Positions 22,162 through 27,760 of a DNA stretch of 27,760 bases are shown in pieces. Each line of letters opens with the position of its first letter. Within the stretch, counting starts at the first letter, position 1. Position numbers and translations under genes: made by a program. Under the pieces are notes generated by a model. It made no database searches. It was not told where the DNA came from and saw nothing but the letters and a program-made list of their open reading frames with translations. The stretch is from KLAP211 sp964650085 (GTDB lineage Bacteria; Patescibacteriota; Dojkabacteria; J137). The DNA lies in contig CAZYSE010000012.1 of assembly GCA_964650085.1 (NCBI GenBank), forward strand, positions 1 through 27,760, written 5' to 3'.

Positions 22162-23259
22162 TCAGTTATGCATTAAACTTTTCTTCTTTCCTTTCTTATT
22201 TATCACTCTAGTTTTGAAGTAATAATATCCTCCAATAACTGCAGCTAAGATAAGGATAATTTTCCAAGGAATCAACCAGAACGAAACTGCGTAGTCTACT
22301 CTAGTATTTTCTCCAGTTGCTTTATCGTTGTAGAATAATTGTAGTGTTGCTGTGTATCTTCCGAATCTAATTTTATCTAAGTCTTTTGCGTGAACGCCAA
22401 ATGAATAATCGGTTTGTTTAGTTTGCTCGTTGTAAGTACCATCAAATCTAAATGCACTGTCGCTCCAAGTATTTACAAATTCTCTAGTTGTTCCAGAAAG
22501 AACCGAACCTCTGTTTTCGTTAATGTTTTGAATTAAGAATGTTGGTTTTGCTAAGTCTCCTTGATGAACAGTAATTGATCCTCCAGGTGTTAAGTAAACG
22601 TTTCCTGCATTTCTAAGAGTTAATACAAAGTTAAGTGGATGCCATTCGAACATTCCTAAGAATGGTCCGTTGAACCAAGCGTCTACAACATCAAAACTAT
22701 CAACTTCTAAATCTGATCTAATATCACCAGGAACTGTAACAAAAACTAACGGTCCTAATCTAGATGCCAAAGCAACTTGATTTGGTCCTGCTGAAGGGTC
22801 GTATTCTGTGTCTGACAATAATAAAGCTGCGGTATAAGACCCAGGTTCTGCGTCTGCTGGAACATTAATTTGAAAGTTAACATCCGCTGTATCTCCAAGT
22901 TCTGTAACTGTATAAGATCTGTCTAAAGGTTTAATCCAATCCTCTAAAGATGTTTTAGGCTTATTTCTGCCCTTATCTAAGAAAACTGGAGTTCCCGTTT
23001 TATTGTCTCCTGTGAAGTCGACAGTAACTGGATATAAAGTTACAACTAAGTCTACTTCTGGGTAATCGTGTCGTAATTCAAATGTATCAGAAATACTTCT
23101 ACCTTTTTCAATTGTATATTCTAAAATTGTTGCATTAATAACTGCACCGTAGACTCCTTCTCTTTGATCTTCTTCTACTATGTCCTGCGCCAATACAAAT
23201 ACTGGTGAAGATACTAAAAATAAAACTACAGAAAATGAAAGTAATCTAAAATATTTCAT
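22162..23259 (-). CDS. Secreted, C-terminally anchored DUF916-like Ig protein (second)
   Basis: This gene encodes 365 residues with a signal peptide ending near VLA/Q (24/25). Beta-sandwich domains cover about 35-330: the first opens AVINATILEYTIEKGRSISDTFELRHD, and a second carries MFEWHPLNFVLTLRNAGNVYLTPGGSITV. A single helix (about 334-351, IPWKIILILAAVIGGYYYF) and a basic tail anchor it. The layout matches the 302-residue protein at 16069, and the first domain fits DUF916-type proteins that sit between surface proteins and the wall. It follows the assembly gap and the probable surface-layer gene. Functional partnership with that protein is inference. AATAAT six bases before ATG may be its -10. 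Confidence 0.72.
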   Translation of the reverse strand: MKYFRLLSFSVVLFLVSSPVFVLAQDIVEEDQREGVYGAVINATILEYTIEKGRSISDTFELRHDYPEVDLVVTLYPVTVDFTGDNKTGTPVFLDKGRNKPKTSLEDWIKPLDRSYTVTELGDTADVNFQINVPADAEPGSYTAALLLSDTEYDPSAGPNQVALASRLGPLVFVTVPGDIRSDLEVDSFDVVDAWFNGPFLGMFEWHPLNFVLTLRNAGNVYLTPGGSITVHQGDLAKPTFLIQNINENRGSVLSGTTREFVNTWSDSAFRFDGTYNEQTKQTDYSFGVHAKDLDKIRFGRYTATLQLFYNDKATGENTRVDYAVSFWLIPWKIILILAAVIGGYYYFKTRVINKKGKKKSLMHN

Positions 23260-23298
23260 AGAAAAATTATTTAACTAAAACAATATCATCTTACTAGA

Positions 23299-23312
23299 AT
23301 TCAGGAATGACG
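23299..23312 (-). repeat. Partial CGTCAT-family repeat beside the gap
   Basis: ATTCAGGAATGACG shares CAGGAATGACGAC (with one more base pair of context) with the right arm of the element at 15730-15923. It lies 10 bases before the run of N. Confidence 0.45.
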
Positions 23313-23322
23313 ACAATGGTTT

Positions 23323-23422
23323 NNNNNNNNNNNNNNNNNNNNNNNNNNNNNNNNNNNNNNNNNNNNNNNNNNNNNNNNNNNNNNNNNNNNNNNNNNNNNN
23401 NNNNNNNNNNNNNNNNNNNNNN
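23323..23422. other. Assembly gap (100 N)
   Basis: This is a run of exactly 100 N, the usual placeholder for a gap of unknown size. Its left edge carries a repeat fragment; its right edge begins with a GGGGGG run that may be a read artefact. Sequence or even genes may be missing between the flanking genes. Confidence 0.98.
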
Positions 23423-23458
23423 GGGGGGTGGGGTTCTCTTTAAGTTAGTTTGTTAAGC

Positions 23459-24565
23459 TTAGAAAGAAGCTGTAACAGTGTAAGTTACTACGTGTGAGTA
23501 AGCACCTACTTCCTGAGCAGCATCGATTCTAACTCCGTGTTCCACTAATGTAGTGTTAACTAAGTCAGTACCTGCAGGTGAAACTGGACCAGCATTAGAA
23601 ACGATGTCATCAGCAGTGTTATCTGTGATTACATAGTAGTCTGTTGGTGTAGCTCCAAAATCGCCTCCTCTAGTATGACCAGCAGCAGGTGATAATCTAA
23701 CACCGTATCCTGATGTAGCAGTTAAATCGTCTCCCGCACCAGCAACATCTGGGATACTAACAGTAGCAGTTTTTGCTAATCTGTCTTGAGCACCACCAGC
23801 AGTATCTACGGAACTTGAAACAAAGTTAATTGTGTATCCAGATCCAGCATTTGTAGCAACCTTTAATCTATATTGACATCCGTTTACTCCTGTACCAGGG
23901 TTTGGTGTTGCGGCAAGTTGTAGAATTCCCATATCACAAACTCTGTTTCCAGCAGTTAAGCCAGGTGCTAATAAAGCAGTATCAGCAGCGTTCTTCAACA
24001 CAAATGATAGTGTTGGAGGAACTAAAGCAGTAATGTTAACATCGTTAGCATCTCCAATGTACCAAAGGAAAGCTCCGAAGTCCCCAGACTGTGTAGTAAT
24101 TCCAACTGAAGTGTTTCCAGCTTCAACATTAGTATCTAATCTACTTGCTGCAATAATAATTTCGCAAGTACCAGGTACTCCAGTAATTCCAGTTAAAGAT
24201 AAAGTAGGATTAGCAGTGTTGTCCGCAATTGGTGAACCCGCTAGAGTTACAGCACCAGAACAACCGTTAGCTACAGTAATGTCCGCTGAGGCAAGACCTC
24301 CGGCATTATCAACGATAATTCCGTTGTTAGCAGTTAATGGACCTCCAGTAAATGTTATTTGAACAACATCTGTAGGAGCGATAGCAGTAGTAAAATCAAA
24401 TGTAATTGTTGGCGTAACGTCAACGTTTACAGCTGAGGATGTAGCAACAATACCAGCTCCAGTAACATCCATGTTTGTTAACGCTGCTGCGGAAACACCA
24501 AAGAAGCCTGAAAAAGGCGCTGCTAATAGAGCAAAAACAGTTAATAGTGCAACTTGTTTTTTCAT
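23459..24565 (-). CDS. Secreted surface protein, possible S-layer protein
   Basis: This gene encodes 368 residues from ATG at 24565 (MKKQVALLTVFALLAAPFSGFFGVSAAALTN); the upstream ATG reading is AT-rich leader. A clear signal peptide ends near residue 25. The mature part is Ala/Thr/Val/Gly/Asn-rich, very poor in Lys and Arg, and appears all-beta (TPTITFDFTTAIAPTDVVQITFTGGPLT...). Four cysteines in the middle (NGCSGAV...GTCEII, NRVCDMG...NGCQYRL) could form disulfides. It lacks a C-terminal helix and ends ...VVTYTVTASF. The composition, strong promoter and long AU-rich leader fit an abundant surface protein. I do not recognise a family. Its stop is 37 bases from the assembly gap. Confidence 0.7.
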   Translation of the reverse strand: MKKQVALLTVFALLAAPFSGFFGVSAAALTNMDVTGAGIVATSSAVNVDVTPTITFDFTTAIAPTDVVQITFTGGPLTANNGIIVDNAGGLASADITVANGCSGAVTLAGSPIADNTANPTLSLTGITGVPGTCEIIIAASRLDTNVEAGNTSVGITTQSGDFGAFLWYIGDANDVNITALVPPTLSFVLKNAADTALLAPGLTAGNRVCDMGILQLAATPNPGTGVNGCQYRLKVATNAGSGYTINFVSSSVDTAGGAQDRLAKTATVSIPDVAGAGDDLTATSGYGVRLSPAAGHTRGGDFGATPTDYYVITDNTADDIVSNAGPVSPAGTDLVNTTLVEHGVRIDAAQEVGAYSHVVTYTVTASF

Positions 24566-24668
24566 TCTATTAAAATAAAATAAATAAAATAATTTAGCAT
24601 ATAACAACACCTATCTTAAGATAACCCCATGCATCTCAGTAATAGTTGTGTAATAGCATTACCCTTAC

Positions 24669-24697
24669 AGTAAATCATTTATTGAAAGTGATGTCAA
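24669..24697 (-). promoter_or_regulatory. Promoter with long leader for the surface protein
   Basis: On the minus strand: TTGACA (24692-24697, perfect), a 17-nt spacer, TTTACT (24669-24674). The leader would be about 95 nt, ending in a T/A-only stretch before ATG. Long stable leaders are known for bacterial S-layer mRNAs. Confidence 0.55.
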
Positions 24698-24768
24698 GCC
24701 TTACTGGGGTAATCAATCCATACATAGGTTATCTCGGATCGAAAAGATCTGATGGACTTTTTGAGGAT

Positions 24769-24790
24769 CAAAAATAGTCAAAATTTGACT
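24769..24790 (-). terminator. Probable terminator of trhO
   Basis: AGTCA-AATTT-TGACT (24776-24790 read on the minus strand), followed by ATTTTTG (24769-24774). The A/T-rich stem is short, so termination may be weak. It lies 35 bases after the trhO stop. Confidence 0.45.
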
Positions 24791-24824
24791 AAAAAAATAT
24801 TTTCTTTTTGAAAATTTTCAGGAA

Positions 24825-25718
24825 TTATTGAAGACTTTTTTCTTCACTTTGAACAACTTTGAAGCGGGATTTTGCTTGGCAATCTTTTGAACAACCGCCT
24901 TCGAATTTTACATCACATTCTTCACAGCAAATAAACTGTTTATTGCATTTTGCATTGCAGCAATTTATGTATCGAGCTACTTTTTTATTACAATGTTCGC
25001 ACTCTGTAATAATTTCTGGATTAATTGAGTTAACTGGAACGTGAATTCTAGAGTCGAAAACGTAACAAGATCCTTCAAAATCTTTTCCACCTGTTTCTTC
25101 ACCATATCGAACAATTCCTCCGTGTAGCTGTCTTACATTCTTGAAACCTTTTTCAACTAAATAAGCTGAAGCTTTCTCACATCTAATTCCTCCAGTACAA
25201 TATGTAACTATTGGCTTGTCTTTTAAATCTTCGATGCTATCTACAAATTCAGACCATTCTCTAAAGTTGTCGATATCTGGTGTAATTGCATTTTTAAACT
25301 TACCAATTTTTGATTCATAATTATTTCTTGCGTCAATCAAAATGATTTCGTCTCCATTTTCATCAAGTACTTTTCTTAAATCTTGAGGTTCAATATAAGG
25401 AGCTTTGTGCTTAACGCTAACAGGAGTTCGCAATGATACGATTTCGTCTCGAACAACTACTCTTAATTTAGGAAATGGTTCTTCTTCTGAATAACTAATT
25501 TTCCACTCAATATCGTTAAATTCTGGATAGGTAGCTGTAACTTTCATGTATTCATTGATACCTTCTTCATCTCCACCAATTGTTCCATTCAAACCTTCTG
25601 AGCCTATCAAAATACGACCTTTTAAACCCAATCTTGAGCAAAGTTCGAATTGATCTTCTCTGAACTGTTTTGGATCAGCTAGATCTACGTATTTGTAATA
25701 TAAAAGCACTTTAAACAT
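24825..25718 (-). CDS. trhO: tRNA uridine(34) hydroxylase TrhO (rhodanese-related)
   Basis: This gene encodes 297 residues from ATG at 25718 (MFKVLLYYKYVDL). The reading that extends to 25790 runs into the promoter and repeat DNA and is rejected. An N-terminal acylphosphatase-like domain (about 1-95, with GRILIGSEGLNGTIGG) is followed by a rhodanese domain (about 115-215) with the active-site loop VTYCTGGIRCEKAS. The C-terminal tail is cysteine-rich (CEHCNKK...NCCNAKCNKQFICCEEC...GGCSKDC), probably binding zinc. TrhO (YceA/YbfQ) makes 5-hydroxyuridine at the tRNA wobble position. The order and motifs are complete. A TGATATAAT box seven bases before ATG suggests a leaderless mRNA. It stands alone. 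Confidence 0.95.
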   Translation of the reverse strand: MFKVLLYYKYVDLADPKQFREDQFELCSRLGLKGRILIGSEGLNGTIGGDEEGINEYMKVTATYPEFNDIEWKISYSEEEPFPKLRVVVRDEIVSLRTPVSVKHKAPYIEPQDLRKVLDENGDEIILIDARNNYESKIGKFKNAITPDIDNFREWSEFVDSIEDLKDKPIVTYCTGGIRCEKASAYLVEKGFKNVRQLHGGIVRYGEETGGKDFEGSCYVFDSRIHVPVNSINPEIITECEHCNKKVARYINCCNAKCNKQFICCEECDVKFEGGCSKDCQAKSRFKVVQSEEKSLQ

Positions 25719-25725
25719 ACGAGTA

Positions 25726-25734
25726 ATTATATCA
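25726..25734 (-). promoter_or_regulatory. Extended -10 (TGATATAAT), leaderless start of trhO
   Basis: TG-A-TATAAT (perfect -10 with TG extension) ends seven bases before the trhO ATG. No good -35; the upstream sequence is a heptamer array. Confidence 0.7.
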
Positions 25735-25739
25735 TGAGA

Positions 25740-25774
25740 GCTGTTTGCCGTGTGCCGTGGGCTGTGAGCTGTGG
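25740..25774. repeat. Heptamer array (GCYGTGN x5)
   Basis: The units are GCTGTTT, GCCGTGT, GCCGTGG, GCTGTGA, GCTGTGG in unbroken 7-nt phase, directly upstream of the trhO promoter. Confidence 0.7.
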
Positions 25775-25784
25775 GTTTATTCAA

Positions 25785-25846
25785 CGTCATGGTTGCGAGC
25801 CTGCCTCTGGCACGGCGAAAGCCATTTCTCCGAAAGGCAGGCGAGC
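25785..25846. repeat. GC-rich hairpin with CGTCAT start, adjoining L2
   Basis: It begins CGTCATGGTTGCGAG and pairs GCCTGCC with GGCAGGC. The inner CCTGCCT..GGCACGGCG is shared with the loop of the hairpin at 12357-12403, so loops and elements have exchanged pieces. Confidence 0.5.
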
Positions 25847-25858
25847 GTCACACCCAAA

Positions 25859-25991
25859 AACGTCATGCTTGCGAATGCGAGCATCTCTTGGTTAAATACG
25901 TTTATAACCCCAGATCCTCACTTTCGTTAGCCATAGGCTAACTCGTAAGGATGACGCTATGAACAAACTTCGCACTTGGGCAGGAAACCTG
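25859..25991 (-). repeat. Structured repeat L2, second copy of the L1 element
   Basis: On the minus strand: CAGGTTTCCTG, then (C)CCAAGTGCG, a hairpin CGTCATCCTTAC...GTGAGGATCT (25912-25956), a spacer with TAAACGTATTTAA, and AGATGCTCGC...GCAAGCATGACGTT (25859-25886). The same blocks stand in the same order in L1. The loops differ: TTAGCC-TAT-GGCTAA here against TGCCTGA-CT-TCAGGCA there. Confidence 0.8.
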
Positions 25992-26000
25992 TGAAGAAGG

Positions 26001-26096
26001 TCAAGGCTCAAGGCTCAAGGCTCTACGCTCTAGGCTCAGGTTTCTAACTTCAGATTTCATATTTGGTTTTTGATTTTTGGTTTTAAGTTTTAGGTT
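26001..26096. repeat. Long heptamer array
   Basis: TCAAGGC three times without change (26001-26021), then TCTACGC and TCTAGGC. After a phase shift of two: TTTCTAA, CTTCAGA, TTTCATA, TTTGGTT, TTTGATT, TTTGGTT, TTAAGTT, TTAGGTT (26041-26096). It is the longest array of the window, about 13 units, ending just before the asnB -10 box. Confidence 0.75.
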
Positions 26097-26103
26097 TTTG
26101 CCA

Positions 26104-26109
26104 TATAAT
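26104..26109 (+). promoter_or_regulatory. -10 box TATAAT of asnB
   Basis: A perfect TATAAT 35 bases before ATG, with a weak TTTTAA (26081-26086) at 17-nt spacing that lies inside the heptamer array. The leader would be about 29 nt, with no Shine-Dalgarno motif. Confidence 0.6.
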
Positions 26110-26144
26110 ATGCAGATACTTAACTCAAATTATTAACCCTTTAT

Positions 26145-27760
26145 ATGTGCGGAATTGTTGGATTTACTGGAAAGCCGGATAACGAGACTCTTAAAAAAAT
26201 GACTGATTCTATCTTCCATCGAGGTCCCGACGATGATGGGTTTATCGAAACCAAAGCTTTCTCTGTCGGGTTTAGAAGATTAGCAATTATCGACTTAACT
26301 AGCGATATGTATCCAATTGAGAACGAAACTGGAAACGTTAAAGTTGTTTTAAACGGAGAAATTTATAACTACAAAGAACTTAGAGAAGAATTGATCGCAC
26401 GAAATCATAAATTTAGAACAGAATCTGATACTGAAGTTATTGCTCACGGATATGAAGAATGGGGCGTTGATGTTGTTAAATATTTAAGAGGAATGTTTGT
26501 GTTTGTTCTTTTTGATCAACTTAAAGAAATACTATTTATTGCAAGAGATCGAATTGGAATTAAGCCTTTATACTACGCAGAAATTGATGGAAGATTAGTT
26601 TTTTCTTCAGAAATTAAAGGAATTCTTTCCGGATTTGATGTAGATAGAACACCAGATGAAGCAGCTGTTTACAAGTTCTTAGCTTACAGAGTTCACGATA
26701 CAGACAAAAATACATTCTTTCAAAATATTAAGCGATTACTTCCTGGTCATTATATGATTATTGATAACCAGAGCAATTTCCGAATGGAAAAATACTGGAA
26801 TCCTACATACAATTCTAACTTTTCTTCAACAAAATCTGATGAAGTTTATGCAGATGAATTTAAAGACATTTTTGTAGACACTGTTGACCGACACTTAATC
26901 GCCGATGTTCCAGTGGGAACAACATTATCTGGCGGATTAGATTCTAGTGGAATTACTTCTTTAGCTGCAAAACTTTATGCAGAAAAGCAGAATCCTGCAC
27001 CACTCTACTCATTTTCGGCTGTTCACCCTGGAGAAACTGTTAATGAAGAGGAATATATTGATTCTGTTGTGGAATATACAGGTGTAGAAAGTATTCGAAT
27101 CGCACCAAGTGTGGATGAATTTTGGAACGAATTAGATACTTGGACTTACTATCAAGAAGAACCAGTCATTAGCGCTGCGCCTTACGCTTACTATGTTGTA
27201 ATGAGAGAAGCAAGAAAAAAGGTTACTGTTATTCTTTCTGGTCAAGGTGGAGATGAGTTACTTGCCGGATATATTCCTTACTTTATGAGTTACTGGCAAT
27301 CTGCAATGGATCAAGGAAAGCCGATTAAAGCATTAAGTGAAGCGTTTGCAGGAAAGGACTTATACTTTAAGTTTTTATTGAAGAAAATGGACGATTATCT
27401 TCACAGAGGTAATCAAATTAAAAGCGCTACTTTCTTGAACAAACCAGCAGATTTCGACGCACCAGACTTTAAACACAAAAGAAATTTGAATGAAAGGTTG
27501 TTCGAAGATGTAACTTCTTCTACAACTCCTTGCTTGTTGCGTTATGAGGACAAGAACTCGATGGCAAACTCTTTAGAATCTAGAGTTCCTTTCTACGATC
27601 ACGTTATGGCCGAATTTGTATTCAACTTACCAATTGATCAAAAAATTAAGCACGGATGGAACCGATGGGTTTACCGAAACGCAATGAAAGGTTTAATGCC
27701 AGAAAAAAATAGGACAAGAAGAAGCAAGATTGGATTTACAAACCCAGAATGGGAATGGAT
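26145..27760 (+). CDS. asnB: Asparagine synthase (glutamine-hydrolysing), 3' end beyond window
   Basis: The open frame has 538 codons and no stop before the window end. Processing to the catalytic Cys2 gives CGIVGFTG, the class II glutamine amidotransferase start. HRGPDDDG, RLAIIDL, LNGEIYNYKELR and the domain end ARDRIGIKPLYY follow. The synthetase domain shows the ATP-pyrophosphatase loop SGGLDSS (residues 262-268) and SGQGGDELLAGY (from 365), then RYEDKNSMANSLESRVPFYD. AsnB makes asparagine from aspartate, glutamine and ATP. The family is usually 600-650 residues, so roughly 60-110 are missing. Some close relatives modify cell-wall or peptide substrates, so the exact acceptor is not proven, but the motifs fit AsnB well. 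It stands after a 426-nt repeat-rich gap. Confidence 0.93.
   Translation, partial: MCGIVGFTGKPDNETLKKMTDSIFHRGPDDDGFIETKAFSVGFRRLAIIDLTSDMYPIENETGNVKVVLNGEIYNYKELREELIARNHKFRTESDTEVIAHGYEEWGVDVVKYLRGMFVFVLFDQLKEILFIARDRIGIKPLYYAEIDGRLVFSSEIKGILSGFDVDRTPDEAAVYKFLAYRVHDTDKNTFFQNIKRLLPGHYMIIDNQSNFRMEKYWNPTYNSNFSSTKSDEVYADEFKDIFVDTVDRHLIADVPVGTTLSGGLDSSGITSLAAKLYAEKQNPAPLYSFSAVHPGETVNEEEYIDSVVEYTGVESIRIAPSVDEFWNELDTWTYYQEEPVISAAPYAYYVVMREARKKVTVILSGQGGDELLAGYIPYFMSYWQSAMDQGKPIKALSEAFAGKDLYFKFLLKKMDDYLHRGNQIKSATFLNKPADFDAPDFKHKRNLNERLFEDVTSSTTPCLLRYEDKNSMANSLESRVPFYDHVMAEFVFNLPIDQKIKHGWNRWVYRNAMKGLMPEKNRTRRSKIGFTNPEWEW

Noticed and set aside
23423..23434. GGGGGGTGGGG run as a G-quadruplex
   Set aside because: It adjoins the run of N and is unlike the AT-rich surroundings, so it may be a sequencing or gap-filling artefact.
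24033..24362. 109-codon plus-strand ORF
   Set aside because: It is antisense to the surface protein gene, whose biased codons leave the other strand open.
26001..26035. CRISPR-like array
   Set aside because: The units are 7 nt and directly tandem; there are no spacers of constant length and no cas genes.

Overview
The window is AT-rich bacterial chromosome (scaffold) sequence with compact operons, GTG and TTG starts next to ATG starts, almost no Shine-Dalgarno motifs, and several genes whose -10 box lies only 5-7 nt before the start codon. The gene content is a lean Gram-positive-like envelope: MurJ and MurG, a Gld-type ABC exporter fusion, YhaM-type RNase, PNPase, secreted Ig-like proteins with one C-terminal membrane anchor, and a VirB2/TrbC-like two-helix C-terminus on a huge cysteine-rich ectodomain. 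I infer a member of the Patescibacteria (Candidate Phyla Radiation). No rRNA gene is present to test this. UGA is used as a normal stop, which argues against the recoded lineages (Gracilibacteria, Absconditabacteria). A run of 100 N (23323-23422) shows that the window comes from a draft scaffold.

Layout. 1-95: one copy of a duplicated non-coding segment. 96-2442 (-): murJ plus a PAP2-like membrane protein. 2535-4733 (-): pnp. 4734-5175: gene-free, with heptamer arrays, two tandem hairpins and a strong promoter for an orphan gene at 5176-5811 (+). 5808-11393 (-): a tight operon of a small membrane protein, a YhaM-like RNase, an ABC ATPase, an ABC permease-GldG fusion and murG. 11532-12266 (-): an AAA ATPase, divergent from 12498-15675 (+), a three-gene overlapping operon (UPF0718 permease, TIGR03943 partner, anchored Ig/beta-propeller protein). 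15676-16068: an inverted-repeat element. 16069-17928 (+): an anchored Ig-like protein and a Na+/Ca2+-exchanger-like protein. 17929-18346: a densely structured intergenic region. 18347-19603 (-): a ferric-reductase/FNR protein. 19642-19727: a cloverleaf element. 19788-24565 (-): three secreted or envelope proteins around the assembly gap. 24825-25718 (-): trhO. 25719-26144: gene-free repeats. 26145-27760 (+): asnB, cut by the window end.

How the genes fit together. Most of the window serves the cell envelope: lipid II synthesis and flipping (murG, murJ), possible undecaprenyl-phosphate handling (PAP2-like), an exporter, a probable surface-layer protein and anchored ectodomains. PNPase and YhaM are 3'-5' RNA-processing enzymes, TrhO modifies tRNA wobble uridines, and AsnB makes asparagine.

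The most unusual content lies between genes. (1) A family of structured repeats framed by CGTCAT...ATCT has stems that differ between loci while remaining paired. (2) Arrays of a degenerate heptamer (about RGYTYAA) recur in many intergenic gaps. (3) An 86-nt element folds as a perfect four-way cloverleaf. (4) A ~70-nt segment is duplicated about 18 kb apart inside a highly structured region.
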